Assembly (NCBI RefSeq): GCF_000699445.3
Contig: NC_067195.1
Location: 58,315,091-58,379,090 of the forward strand
From: Schistosoma haematobium
Lineage: Eukaryota; Platyhelminthes; Trematoda; Strigeidida; Schistosomatidae
Reading direction: 5' to 3'
Length of the DNA: 64,000 bases
The notes below the pieces were generated by a model. That model saw nothing but the letters and a program-made list of their open reading frames with translations, was not told the DNA's origin and made no database searches. The first letter of the stretch is position 1. The number at the start of each line of letters is the position of its first letter. Positions 1 through 11,660 of this stretch are shown here, one piece after another. A program made the position numbers and the translations under genes.

Positions 1-1489
1 TGTGTACGGAATGCCATGGCGATGATGTTTCATGGACGAACCTTTAAGCGCAGTATATATTCATTTCTGCATGCCAACATAAATTTATTTCTTTATTTTA
101 ACTAGATAAAATTGATTATTCTAATGTACTAAGTGACATGTTTTCTCTTATTTATCTTAGGTCCGGCGAAAATTACTAGGAGCTCTCTTTAATACCACCT
201 TACAAAACGATTTTACAGCCTTCCAGTTATCTTGCAGCTGAATTTTTCAAAAAAGCGAAGAATAATTATGCATGTACTGGTTTTCATATCATTAAATGTA
301 AATTAGTGTTGTTATTTACATACTTTCAATATCAGTCCGTTTATTTTTGAAACCCTCATTACATGGTTTCCAAACACAAACTGGACTAACGTCGTAATAA
401 GTCGCGAAATATCTAAAGGATTCATCTAAGTTAAACGTGGCCGTGTTTAAAAATAATGGGCGATTGAAGATATCGTGCACATCGGTACTTATAAAATGTG
501 GCTCGATGAAGATCTTCTGAACTATGGTCTAGTATGATATTAGTACTGCTCTAATAATAGACCTAATCCTAAAATTGTAGATTTGTCATGATATAACTGC
601 CCAACCTATAAGATCTTACGTGGAAGTCACACCATCGACTACAACTCACTGTATCGTATCAATTACCAATACATGATGTAGAACAAGGTTAGACTATAGA
701 AAGAACAATATATTTGATATGAATAGAAGATATAAGGTAACATTCAGCAGGGACCACGCCTGCATGGCCGAGCCATGCCATTCGATCAACTCTAATTCAT
801 TCAATTCCTTATTCGCGCCTTTCCCATCGTTAGGTATTTCTCCGCGTTAAATACTGAATATCTATTTTCCGAGTAATCTCGTATTCAGCTTTGAGGATTG
901 TGTAGTTATGGTCCAATGCCACTACAGATCTTCGAGGCAATTTTTCTAGCGGACTAACTTTAGCCAAGCGGGCAGACAAACATTCCCTGACGGGGTGCAC
1001 ACACAAAACACCTATACGCTTTGCATTGGCGGATACGACATGAAAGGAACCAAGAACAAACTTGCATGTTGTATATGTGTTTCTTAGATGTGTATGTCAA
1101 CGAAAAACATGATTTTCATTAAATTAGATTCCATAGGGACTTAGGGTTTCCCCTAGACAGTCATTAATAATGATCACGTAATTCAAAATGTTTAAACATT
1201 GCTTATCAACCCAGAAGTTTTAGAGGTTAACAGTAATCTTTGAGCATTTATTATAACACTACGGTATCTGATTAACTAAATTTTGTAAACAAAACCAAGA
1301 CTCTCCTCGGTAAACGTTCATCCCGTGACTTTGAAAAATATAGATACTGAAATTAAATTTAACATTTTTGAAGAGAGCTAAATTTGAAATTGTTTTTAGA
1401 CAGTTCGACCTTGATACTAAATGGATGTGCCTTTTTATCTCTTACATCCCCAGATAATAACAATAAACATAAAACTGATGACAACATTA
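1..1489. other. AT-rich non-coding stretch
   Basis: No coding region or spliced exon is supported here. Short open frames have no recognisable motif. Around 520-600 lies a short block that recurs at the right edge of the window (about 63930-64000), listed separately. The remainder holds nothing I can identify. Confidence 0.5.
526..605. repeat. Short dispersed repeat shared with the right window edge
   Basis: A block containing ATTAGTACTGCTCTAATAAT and continuing to GTAGATTTGTCATG is nearly repeated at about 63930-64000, in the same orientation. The family is not recognised. At the right edge it directly abuts an RTE-type fragment, so it may be a flanking or untranslated part of a larger repeat. 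Confidence 0.6.
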
Positions 1490-3700
1490 TTCAGACTTAC
1501 TTTCGCCTTTTACCGCTCGTAGAGGAGCATAGGCCACTCACCAGCACTCTCCATTCGAATCTGTACTGGGCCTTCCACTTTTACTGTTCGTTTTCGGATT
1601 CCAAGTTAACGCTTGCATGATGATGCAGTATGGTGATTTGGGCACTGTATATCCTATCCACTTCCATCGTCTTTTCCTAATTTCCCCTTCAGCTGGAAGT
1701 CGGTTTATTCTCTCTCAGAGTGGCTTTTTGCTGACAGTATCAAACCAACGGATGTTGAGTATCTTGTGTAGACTATTTTTTATGATACTCATAATATTTT
1801 GATGATGGTTGTGGTGGTTCTCCACGTTTCAGCTCCATGCAGTAGAATTGTTTTGAATTTCGTATTGAAGACTGTGACTTTGATATTTGTTGACAGTTGT
1901 TTTGAGTTCCATATGTTCTTCAACTGTAAAAATGCGGCCCTCGCTTTGTCCATCTTTACCTTCACTCTGCAACAGATCCTTCTTGTTCATCGATGATACT
2001 GCCGACCAGCTACGTGAAGGTTTCCATCACGTCCAGAGTTTCTCCACCATGTGTGATTGGGTTGGTGTTCTCTGTGTTGTATTTGAGGATGCTGAGTATT
2101 TTGAGGCCTACTGATGTAGAGAGTGCTGCTACATCATCATCATTTGTCGTTCGGAATGGGATGGAAGGGCCAAGTCATTTGAGAAGTCCGAATCGTTTAG
2201 TTGCATCCAACCTGTCTATTGCATTTCGTGCTTCCCGTCAGATGTCGAGGTCTTCACAGTTCAGTTGAAGAACAGAAGAAAAAGATGTAAGAGTGTAAGC
2301 AACCTTGTCTAACTCTGGTCCTCACTTGGAATGCGTCTGTCAGTTGTACTTCACGCACCACTTTGCAGTGTATTCCGTCGTATGAATCCCGTATGATATT
2401 AACGATCTTCTCTGGCACACCATAGTATAGAAGAAGGTTCAATAGGGTTCTCTCATCTACACCGTCAAACCCCTTCTCATAGTCAAGTAAGTTGATATAT
2501 AATGACAAGTTCCATTCAACTTGTTGTTAAACGATGGTCTGTAGTGTCACAATTCGGTCTGTGCGCGACCGATCCTTAGGGAATCCGGTCTGTTGATCTC
2601 GAGATTGTGCGTCTACTGAGTCTTTCATCCGATTCAACAACAGTATTGAAAACTTGTTATGGTACTGACAATGGTGTGATGCATTTGCAGTTCTCACATT
2701 TGCTCTGATCTCCTTTCATCGGTATCTTGATGTGATGTCCTTCTTTTTAGTCCCTCTGCATTTGTTATTCCTCCCAAATCTTCCTGAATAGTATATAGAG
2801 CACGTTTGGGGTTGCTTTTATTTCTGACTTCAGCGCTTCAGCTAGTATATCGTCAGATCCTACCGATTTCCCGTTCTTGATTTGTCTGATGACCATCCTG
2901 ATCTCTTCGATCGTCGGCAGAGTGACATAGAAAGGTCTGTAAGTGCTGCTCCGATGTCCGGCGGATTCAATAGAGCCGGTCCAATCAACAGTTTCTCGAA
3001 TTGTTCTACCCATCCTTTTCGTTCTTCTAGGATCTCAGTGATTGGATTTCATCTTTTGTCCTTGGCTGGTCTCTCAAGTTTACTATATATCCCTGTGAGT
3101 TTCTTCGTCATGTCATATAGTCGTTTCATATTTCCTTTTCGCTGTCGTTGCTAGCTCTTCCACATATTTCTGTTTGTCGGCTCTAATGCTCTAGTTCACT
3201 TGCTTGTTTGCTTCTGTGTATTCAGCTTGTGCCTTGTCTTTCTCGGTTCTCGTTCGGCTGTTTTTCGTCGCAGTCTTCTTGTTCTTCCTTTCTTGAATAC
3301 TGTCAAAAGTTTCCATAGAGATCTATTCCTTACGACGATGCTTCTTGTCGTTCAACACCCCCTGACATGTCGAAGTAGTGCTTCTTTGATCCATTTCCAA
3401 TTGTCCTCCATAACGGATTTCTCTTTTCTGAGCAGATCTTGTAAGGTTTGGAACGTATTGTTGAGAGCTATCGTGAATTCGTTGAACTGATCAGTATCTC
3501 AAATGAAGGTTGTGTTAAACTTTTGTAATGCAGCTTCTCCGGTTATCCATTGGCTCGTTAGCTTCAAATTAATCTTGAACACAATCTGAAATAATTTCAT
3601 TTCCCCTCTTGGATCATGTTCCATCCATTGACCTTCTGTATTTTTAATTGTGTAAATACGATCGATCTGGTTCTGTGGGGTGTGATACTGTCATTCACTC
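1490..3700 (-). mobile_element. RTE-type non-LTR retrotransposon, decayed copy (family B)
   Basis: Read on the minus strand, the fragment runs from a linker region (near 3000) through reverse transcriptase blocks to a C-terminal tail near 1500. Visible RT motifs include EEIRMVIRQIKNGKSVGSDD (about 2840-2910), LDYEKGFDGVDERTLL and YGVPEKIVNIIRDSYDG (about 2390-2500), and QVRTRVRQGC just upstream of the catalytic block. Around 1617-1760 the minus strand still encodes the RRWKWIG-type tail typical of this schistosome RTE group. Frames are broken by stops and shifts, so this is a dead copy. The 5' end is truncated within the endonuclease-linker part and meets the oppositely oriented copy at about 3700. 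Exact family naming (SR2-like, Perere-like) needs a library search. Confidence 0.8.
2254..3013 (-). pseudogene. Reverse transcriptase fragment of RTE family B
   Basis: Two open pieces in the same orientation make up this remnant. 3013-2765 carries the linker-to-RT entry (LPTIEEIRM, GKSVGSDDILAEALKS, LFRKIWEE). 2508-2254 carries the palm region (YINLLDYEKGFDG, GVPEKIVNI, TDAFQVRTRVRQGC). In an intact element these belong to one polymerase that performs target-primed reverse transcription. The intervening about 250 bases are shifted out of frame and the YADD motif is not readable. Similar pieces recur in the window (47360, 53600), which shows that this is repeat-derived and not a host gene. Confidence 0.8.
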
Positions 3701-5215
3701 AATTGTCATTGAAATACAAGTAAATCCGACCGAAAATTTATCATAGAAAGACCACTGAACTTTAAATATTTTTATATCATGAAGTTGATTATACTAATAA
3801 CTCCGTCTGAGACCCTTCTGAAGTTGCTGACAGCCGCAAGGCTTGGTAAGTGTGGAAGGTTTGCTATACAGTTAGTAAACTCATCCCCAAAAGAACAACA
3901 TTATTAAACTAGCACAAACCAGAAAAATCCATTTCAACCATGCAAACGCTCCATTTGGATTTGAAAAGTATTCGTTCATTTGAAGGAGTTATGATGCCTC
4001 ATGATGAAACCCGAGACACCTAAGAAGTCACGAGATGGATGCACTTTTTGGTAACCAAGGTACTAATCAATATATGTATAAGGAATATTCTTACAATTAG
4101 GCGGACTGGAAGGACCGGTCGAATGGCAGAAAAATGTGAAGTTCTAACCTAGCTCGATATGGAGTAAGTAAAACCCATTGAACGTAGGCTGGATTGGAAA
4201 AACTAGCTCGTGGTAAACAGCTGTTGTATTCTGATCACGAAGAAGGAAATGCCTTGCATACTAAGTGAGTTGCACTTATACTTCTTAAGGAAGCACGTAA
4301 AGCACTTATAGCATGGGAATTTCATGGATCCAGGATAATCAGCGCGTCCTTGAAAATAAAGAAGGAGGGGATTGCAGTGAACGTCATTCTATGCGACTCA
4401 TCCACCAATAGTAGTACCGAAGACGATAAAGATCAGTTTTGTGAGAGGCTTCAGCAGACCATAGAAATATGGACTGGGAGAGACTGGCAAATCCATGTGC
4501 ATTCAACAAAATGGTGTTTGGTGACAACCTTTGTCCAACAAAAACATGTATAAAGCTACATTGGTTCGGCTGAACCACACTACGGCAAACCAGATCGACC
4601 ACATTTGGATCAGTAAGGAATTAGGAAGGTCCATGAAAGACGTGAGAAGAATGAGAGAATTTGACATGACTTCAGATCACCGCCTGGTGGGGGCCAAGAT
4701 AAGACTGAAACTACAGAAGCACCAGACAACTGGAGAAACAGCATTGAAAAAATTTAATGCACCGTTTCTTCGAGATACTGATAAACTCAACGAATTAAAG
4801 ACTGTCCTCAAAAACAGATTCGAAGCCCTACGGGATCTACTCAAAGAATTGGGAACTACGATGGGGGAAAACTAGAAAGAGAATAAAGAAGCACCAATTT
4901 CATCATCCCAGGAGGTCCCTGGCCTCAAGAAACACCATCATAAAGAATTGATCACCATCAACACCCTAGGCAAATTTCAAAACCAAATAAAAAACAAGAT
5001 GCACACAAGAATAGGTGGACACAAACAGAAACACAGGCAAAAGCTAAACATACTGAAGTAAACAAACTAGTGAAAAGGAGCATCAAAACTAATAAGTAGA
5101 AACGTGTGAAAGGCATAGCGATGACAGTAAAAATGCCTTCAAGCGAATAAGTTATTAGAGAACTTCATGATGCAACCAAGCTAGCAGAGAAATATAGTAA
5201 ACCTGTACAACCGAA
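3700..5215 (+). mobile_element. RTE family B endonuclease-linker fragment, duplicate copy A
   Basis: This block is almost identical to 42441-43951 at a constant offset of 38,736 bases. I spotted only about five substitutions and no indels. It contains a 5' region, then the apurinic-endonuclease-like part (4120-4550) and the linker part (MSNKNMYKATLVRLNHTTAN onward, 4531-4875). In both copies the endonuclease is internally deleted. The frame passes from the KDQFCERLQQTIEI region straight to a piece that normally lies downstream, so the GDxN catalytic segment is absent. Copy A stops abruptly at about 5215, whereas copy B continues into RT remnants. It is a shared dead fragment, not a functional gene. 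Confidence 0.85.
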
Positions 5216-6479
5216 CTCGAGAAGAATAGTCAAGTAATGCGCAGTGTAATGGGATTCTCAGAGTACTCTTCGTGCCACAACATAACCAATAGTTTTCTTT
5301 TTTACGTACCATTCAATCAGCAAACGTTTATTTTCATCTAGCGATATGGCTTAATAGAATATCAATGTCAATATAAGGTTAAAATATGAGTCAATTGAAT
5401 TTGGAATTACGATCTCCATCAAAGAACTTATTTTTTAATTGAACTAATTTTTATAATCTAAAATATTTGAGTAGTCATGAGACGACTGACTTATCTAATG
5501 TCATATGTCTTAAGATGCCACAGATATTCGAAGTTTGACAAAACACCAAAGATTAACTTTTGTAATCGAAACCTGCCAACTCAATCAAGTCAGAAAAGGA
5601 GAGGCTTGAAGATATATTCGATAGAATGTCGATATATTGAGAAGTGATTAACCTAAGCTGGCTAGCGGTTGTCGATGTGTAGCACCACATACCCACTCGT
5701 GATCTGATGCGGAAGCGTGACAGGGCGCGTTCAGCTAGATGAGTCCAATAAAAGTAATACAGTCAGCACCAAATGTTGAAGACTTACAGAACTACTGATT
5801 TTGGGGATTTATCCAGCGCTACAGATTACTCACCTACTAGTGGGGTAGTAATGACCGCAAGACATGGTCAGCCAGAAGTTTAAACCTAACCGGGTTGTTG
5901 TTGGTAAATACCCTTCTGATGGCTTGATGCGTTCATCAGAATACGGTCGTCTTTCTCACTATAGGGAGCCATATGGTGCAATATAGTGATGAAAAACCAG
6001 TACAGTGAAAATTTCTATGCATCGTAATCTCCGTCGGTCTTTCATCTCCAGCTGTTGTGGAAAAGTAAAAATGGAAATGTAAGTGCATGCTGAATTGCAC
6101 TCGTACGTGAGCAAGGAAACAAAAGAGGAAAAAGGAAAATAAACTCACACAGATGCGTTTGTTAAACATGTAATAGCAGCAAAACGATTTTTACTGAATG
6201 ACATTTTTGTTTTTTTTTCGAAAAAATAAAGGTATACACACATAAGCAAGCATATTAACAACAAAAAATTCGCCTAAATTCGGAGTAAATATACGTATGA
6301 ACATATCAGAAGTATTTTGTTTTGTTTTTTCGACACGATACTAAAAAGTAGAGACGAAACGAGGTGTTATGTATTGTCTTACGTGAAGTAGTAGTTTAGG
6401 TGTTCTGGAAACCTTAATCTCTTTCCAGAAAGCGTTATTTTCAGTCGGTTTTCATATATCGTCGAGGTGTCGCCATGTT
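5216..6479. other. Non-coding interval
   Basis: No exon, transposon ORF or RNA gene could be supported. A GC-richer patch at 5650-5930 looks like part of a dispersed repeat, but no second copy was identified here. The open frame on the minus strand near 5936-6169 is a low-complexity, Phe-rich accident. Confidence 0.4.
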
Positions 6480-7100
6480 AGTTGATTACTGGGCGAGGTA
6501 TCGCAATTGTAAGGCGCGTGTCTTTCGATTTGACCGAAGGAAAATTGGCATGATTAGGATTTCCTTCCAAGCACGCAGCTTTGAGACGATCGATCCTGAT
6601 GCCACCATTAGTTCTGTTCTTATTGATGATGTTGCACCTAGCTTCATGCTGAAGAACTTTGAAGAGCTTTTTGTACGCCGTTCCGAGAGTTCATCGAAGT
6701 GAGTCACGGCGTACAAAGACGTGTGTAACATAACGTAGGGCAGGTTGAACGAAAACATCAGTTTAATAAGGTTGAGTGGAAACAGGTTTAGTTGAACGCA
6801 TGGTATCTGTAAGCCTGTCAGAGTGGGAGTTTAGATCCCCATCTGCTGAAGAAGATGGAGGATCTACAAATCCTCCTGGAATTCTAAGTGTCGTTCCGTA
6901 AACATATCGTGCGGAAATGTACCCAACGTTTGCTTTTACTGCATCGCGAATACCGAGTAAACCAATGGAAGGGTGTCGGTCCACTGTGAAACATTTGCAT
7001 CTGAGAGTGGAGCATTTATATGTCTGTGAAATCGTTCCACCAATCCATCAGTTTACGGGTGGTAGGCGGTCGACCTGCCTATTCGCCTTTGACTGCAAGT
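6480..7100 (-). pseudogene. Ty3/gypsy-type LTR retrotransposon integrase C-terminal remnant
   Basis: On the minus strand the order is: a YHP-DGLVERFHR-type integrase block (about 7000-7095), GLLGIR followed by YVYGTTLRIPGGFVDPPSSS (about 6830-6960), TDVFVQPALRY and THVFVRRDS (about 6700-6760), and a VLQHEAR then IRIDRLKAA tail (about 6560-6640). This order (integrase core end, linker, then an IDRLKxA-type chromodomain-like end) matches the gypsy-group elements known from trematodes (Boudicca or CsRn1 type). The pieces lie in different frames. No LTRs were found next to it, so only a pol fragment is left. Confidence 0.75.
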
Positions 7101-7629
7101 CAAAATATTTAACTATGGAGCTAACAAATTTAGTCCCAGTTCCTAGCATTAAACCTGTGGCTATGAACGAAAAACCTCAATTATCTTCATCAAAGACTTC
7201 GTATCACCCGTTAATTTTTTTATTACTCCGCTTATCACGTGAAAAGACAAAAAAGCTTCAAATAGCATGTTTACATAAGGTATTACTACTGACTACAATA
7301 TATTTCAACCCTTAAAGTTTAGAAATCTTTAACAACATACAACCTCCGCGTAAACCAATATTCCGGTTCATATTTATCAACAATAATCTCTATTGCAGTA
7401 CTGCCACACTGCCACTTATACAGTAGTTTGCCATAGGGAACGTCTAAACAAGCGTTTGGGCTTCAGAAATAAACTTTGCTTTCAATTAATAGCTCCACTG
7501 CTAACCTTTAGCGATTTCAACAAACACCACAATGGCACATGAAGCCCACGGAAACACCTAGAGTTTAATTTTCTCTTAAGAAATGGTTAATAATTAGCTA
7601 AATAAATCAGAAGATTTGGTAATCTAATA
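7101..7629. other. Non-coding interval
   Basis: AT-rich sequence between a gypsy remnant and an inverted-repeat element. No supported gene, repeat or RNA. Confidence 0.4.
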
Positions 7630-7954
7630 ATTGAACTTATGAGTCAATTGAAGCTAGATTACCACGGAAAGCGGCCGTTTCATCATAATATGGGACTCCT
7701 CAGAAGTGTGCATTCACGATCCCGCCCCGACAGATTCGACCTCAGGACTTATCAGTCTCGAGAGCGAACGCTTAACCTCTAGACTACTGAGCCAGCATCC
7801 AATGGTGTTAATGTCTAACTCTAACTAATCCACGAAATTACGCCACCGTTCACCATTGTCTTCACTGAGGAATCGCATACTAAAATGAAACGGTCATTCA
7901 GTGCTTCTGGGTTTTTCATGGTGGTCTTACTTTAACCGACTCATGACTTCAACT
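7630..7954. repeat. Inverted-repeat SINE-like element, full-length decayed copy
   Basis: The left end (TTGAACTTATGAGTCAATTG) and the reverse complement of the right end (GTTGAAGTCATGAGTCGGTT) are related, and the similarity extends about 85 bases inwards, so this is a long terminal inverted repeat. Between the arms lies a tRNA-like stretch read on the minus strand. The arms contain decayed hammerhead cores. The left arm, read on minus, keeps CTGAGGA and GAAAC but has lost the cleavage triplet. The right arm, read on plus, keeps CTGAGGA and GAAAC but has a damaged stem II. Related copies lie at 14925, 21838, 26725, 34140, 38100 and 47940. Confidence 0.75.
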
Positions 7955-8639
7955 ATTAAATTAAATAAATATTTCTCAAGATGTAATTGAATACATTTGA
8001 TTTCTTAGAAGCCTTCAAATAATTTTTTGTCTGTTAAATCTTATACAAAATGTATTTAAGTCAAATGACAGAAATATTTAAGCATGAATGGAAAATTATT
8101 TTAAAAAAAGATTTAATTACCTCATAAAATAATTACCGTAAAGGTACTTTGAACGTCATAGGTGTTAGACATAATCTTTTTTAAACACCGGGGTTAAACT
8201 TGAGTAGATGTGTTTATGGCATATCTTCCAGTGTGATCTCATACTAAATAGGTATCTCATATAAGGCTAACGATTTGATGAAATAAGGTTCACATATCAT
8301 CTCTCGTTAGTTGACAAGCACGCAGACCTACATGTTTTTTTGATTCTGATATAACCTGAGTATTAGGGATAATCAACTTCTTAGGAACCTCCTTGAACAA
8401 GTTGTGACGCCTTGTGGGTAACAAGTAGTTGCTTCACAAAGACAGATGAAGTGCAAAGAGGAGAACAGAGTACTTGCAATTTATGTATCTTCTCAGCCCT
8501 TTACGTAGCTTCATCGTACTGCTGGGTACTCCTCGTTTTATTAACAGACTAGTGGTGAACAAGTCTTTACTTACATTGTGGATCATACAATTGTAGCGCC
8601 AAGCCATTTTTTCAAACACAAAGTCTTTGAGTGTCCAGT
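7955..8639. other. Non-coding interval
   Basis: AT-rich sequence, no supported feature. The end merges into an RTE-type fragment whose first recognisable residues appear near 8645. Confidence 0.4.
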
Positions 8640-9161
8640 CAAAATATTAGAGCGGGTCGGTAAAGCAACAGCAGCATATTTACAACTGGAGAACATCTGG
8701 AACTCAAGACAACTTTCAACCAACAACAAGGTCAAAATTTTCTACACAAACATCAAAAAAGTTCTACTGTACGGAGCGGAAACCTGGAGAACTACGAAAG
8801 CCATCATCCAGAAGATACAGGTGTTTATTAACAGTTGTCTACGCAAAATACTTCGGATCCATTAGCCAGACACTATCAGCAACAACCTTTTGTGGGAGAG
8901 AACAAAATAGATGTCAGCGGAGGAAGAAATCAAGAAGAAGCGCTGGAAGTGGATAGGACACACATTGAGGAAAGCACTCAACTTCATCACAATGCAAGCC
9001 CTCACATGGAATCTTCAAAGCCAAAGAAAAAGATGAAGATCAAAGAACACATTACACAGAGAAATGGAGACAGACATGAGAAGAATGAACAAAAATTGGA
9101 CAGAACTGGAAAGGAAGGTCCAGGACAGAGTGGGTTTGAGAATGCTAGTCGGTGGCTTATG
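8640..9161 (+). pseudogene. RTE family B C-terminal tail, interrupted by an LTR element
   Basis: The plus strand encodes the post-RT tail of the family. RVGKATAAYLQLENIWNSRQ (8654 onward) continues to LLYGAETWRTTKAIIQ and INSCLRKILRIH (to 8865), then shifts frame through a basic region. It ends with a [12 protein letters not shown] block at about 9125-9158. At 9162 it is broken by an LTR element. The last residues and downstream tail reappear after 11507, so the copy was already present when the LTR element inserted. Confidence 0.8.
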
Positions 9162-9512
9162 TGTAGTTACCCAATTTTATCAAGGGAACGCTACTGGTTT
9201 AATGGAAACAATTTTTATTATAACCAACTGTACCAGCGGTTGTTTTGCCGCACATGTTTGTTTAACTGTGCCAAAATACATACAATCTCCCGTTGGTTGT
9301 GACCTTGCACGAATTTGGTTACTCTCAGTAACCCCACTTGTAACCTGGCACGATCTCGGTATTCTCTCGAAACCATGAGGTCTCCTACAAATACATCTCG
9401 ACTACAGCCATCAACTGTCTTCTGATATTTGGCCTACAGGGGATCTTATCGGTTAACTGGCACTTAGTCTTCCTGTAGTAATGATTATAGTCAACCGCAA
9501 CTCAAAGCCACA
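9162..9512 (+). repeat. 5' long terminal repeat
   Basis: Pairs with 11184-11507 as a direct repeat. Shared landmarks include GTTTAATG...AAACAAT, CTTGCACG, GGCACGA and ATAGTCAACCG. The pair is clearly diverged, with indels. Boundaries are set by the TG...CA ends common to both copies. Confidence 0.75.
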
Positions 9513-9754
9513 CAACAACTGGTGAGCCAAATCTGGGAACATGTCTCAACCTCTGGCCAAATCTTCCAAAGAAGCCAGTTGCGATGCGTCTGTTACTTAT
9601 CTATCCAAGTCTGTTGCAAATCTTCATATTGATATTTTTCAATATATAATATTTCGGCAACAACTTATCGTTATCCGTCATAACGATAAGAATTGTATTG
9701 ATATGATGAACTCCGATGTACACGTACCGAATCTTTGGCGTCTTTCATTTGCGT

Positions 9755-10326
9755 GACGAAATATTCCGCGCTTTATTCGAGAAATTTTCCCAATTACCTA
9801 TTATCCTAACTGACCCAGCTGCTTGGTACGGAACACACTACCGCCTACCACCCAGCATCAAATGGTTTAGTTGAACGGTTTCATTGCCAACTTAAAAGTG
9901 CTCTTCGAGCACACGAAAACAACATTTGGTACGAAACCTAACCGCTCGTCCTCTTAGGCATCAGAACGAGCTTGAAGGCAGATATACAATGTTCGCCGCT
10001 GAACTTGTATACGGCGTCTGCCTGGGGAATTTTTCACACCACAGAGCAGTAAAGATTTTGGTAAATCAGACTACGTCAATCGACTGTCCGAATTTATGTG
10101 AACACTGCCTCCGGTGTCAACTCGTATACAACATCGACAGGTCGCCCTCCCTCGAGAGTTATCTACCTGTTCACATGTTTTCATACGAGTAGGTTCGGAA
10201 CGCGAAACATTGCAACAGCCTTACGAAGGACCTTTTCACATGATCTCTCGTCTTGAAGGGACCTTCAAGATTGATCGGCATGGCCACGTCGAGGTAGTCA
10301 GCATTGATCGTCTCAAAACAGCATGA
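9755..10326 (+). pseudogene. Gypsy-type integrase C-terminal remnant
   Basis: The piece encodes, in broken frames, the end of a gypsy-group integrase. An HTTAYHPASNGLVERFHCQL block (about 9830-9890) is followed by LKSALRAHENN, LLGIRTSLKADIQ (near 9955), AAELVYGVCLG (about 9995-10025), then HVFIRVGSERETLQQPYEGP and VVSIDRLKTA up to a stop at 10324-10326. Integrase would insert the cDNA copy into the host genome. No catalytic DDE core remains because the upstream part is deleted. Confidence 0.75.
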
Positions 10327-11183
10327 TAGTCCCCTAATTGATAACTTGAGACTCAATGTTAGATCCATCAAACCTACTAGCGGGATCCCTACACCTACTT
10401 CGGGTCCCACGCTAGATACATCAGAGACCTCATTCCCACATCCCGGTCAACAGCACGTGTCATCTGCACCATCTACGGACGAGACTTCAGCCTCACATCC
10501 AGATCAGCAGAACACGCTGCCCTTGACTTTGGATGAGATTGCAGGCTCAAGAAGTACGAACGAGACTATCGTCTCACGTTCCAAATGCCGAGTACGCCTA
10601 CCCGTACGCTTTCGCGACTAACCGCATAATCAACAACAGATACGGCGTAGGACTATTCCTATACTACACAAATGCTACACCTTTTCTCCTTTTTCGATTT
10701 TTTTTGTATCCTGGGCCCACGCCCCCGAACATCGCCTGTTTGGTACCGTCGACTCCAGTCAACCTTGGCGAAAGCTGGCCTGATCACCCACGCTCTTGTC
10801 AACACACTCAGTCGAAATTCTGGCTACCAATCTGTCTGGCATATGTCTGGTCTCGCAGTTGGTTGTTGTGGTCGCTTCTGCTTCCTTGGCTCAATGTGGT
10901 TCCGTCCTACGTCTGCGGCGTTTTCTAGTCCGCACCACTACGACTGCAGCCCTCAGATCCTGAATACAAACAACTCTAGTGTGGTTCGCTAACTCGAACA
11001 ACAAATACAGCACGCTTCTCTTGGTACCGTTCTGCGTAAAAGACCTTCAGTGGCAACTCGAGGATCAACGATCGCTTCCTGCTCTGCCAACCCTCTCGTC
11101 CTACAATCGCACGTTTGTCGATCAGTCTCACGAACAAAAGCACTACGTATCGAAAGTGTAAGCCCTTTCTGGCGTGGGGCTCC

Positions 11184-11507
11184 TGTAGTGACCTACTTTT
11201 ATCTAGAGAACGCAACTGGTTTAATGTAAACAATTATTATTATAATCAATCGTACCAGTGATTGATTCACTGTACTTGTTTGTTTAACTTTACTAAAGAC
11301 ACTCTTCCTTTTGTTGATTGTGTCCTTGCACGCATTTACGTTTGTTCAGTGATTCCGCTTGTACTCTTTTGGCACGACCTCGGTATTCTTACGATACCAC
11401 TAGATAGCCAACAAACATATCTTGCTACAACCTCGAATCGCCTTCTCATATCTGACACGCAACCTTCTTGTAGTGGCGATCATAGTCAACCGTGACTCGA
11501 CGCCACA
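11184..11507 (+). repeat. 3' long terminal repeat
   Basis: Direct-repeat partner of 9162-9512. Preceded by a GGCGTGGGGCTCC tract suited to a polypurine primer. Followed immediately by ATACATATGCTCC, which resumes the interrupted RTE tail. Confidence 0.75.
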
Positions 11508-11660
11508 ATACATATGCTCCATTGGGAGTAACAGGCGTAATGTAAACGCAAAACTGTAAAAAAATATTAGGAAGTATAATACCTACACAGAGTAAGGAAA
11601 TGAATGAATAATTGAGCTATAATGTCTTGACGTTACACAGATGTTCGAGGCCAACTCTTA
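11508..11660 (+). mobile_element. Downstream half of the interrupted RTE family B copy
   Basis: Codons for a CTYAPLGVTGV-like end follow the LTR element and continue the tail that stopped at 9161. After the stop comes a short untranslated stretch that fades near 11660. Confidence 0.6.

Larger units (their letters stand above)
9162..11507 (+). mobile_element. Internally deleted Ty3/gypsy-type LTR retrotransposon, nested in an RTE copy
   Basis: Two divergent direct repeats (9162-9512 and 11184-11507) both start TGTAGT and end GCCACA, as expected for LTRs. A purine/G-rich tract precedes the 3' copy. The interior is only about 1.7 kb. After a short leader-like part it enters directly at the end of an integrase gene, so gag, protease, RT and RNase H are gone. 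The flanks are the two halves of one RTE tail, so this is a nested insertion. The LTRs differ at many positions, so the insertion is old. I could not find a convincing target-site duplication. Confidence 0.8.

Noticed and set aside
4384..4602. Minus-strand frame (and its twin at 43120)
   Set aside because: Shadow of the RTE endonuclease-linker on the opposite strand; duplicated only because the locus is duplicated.
9162..11507. Target-site duplication flanking the LTR element
   Set aside because: TTATG before and ATACA after do not match; no convincing 4-6 bp duplication, possibly eroded.
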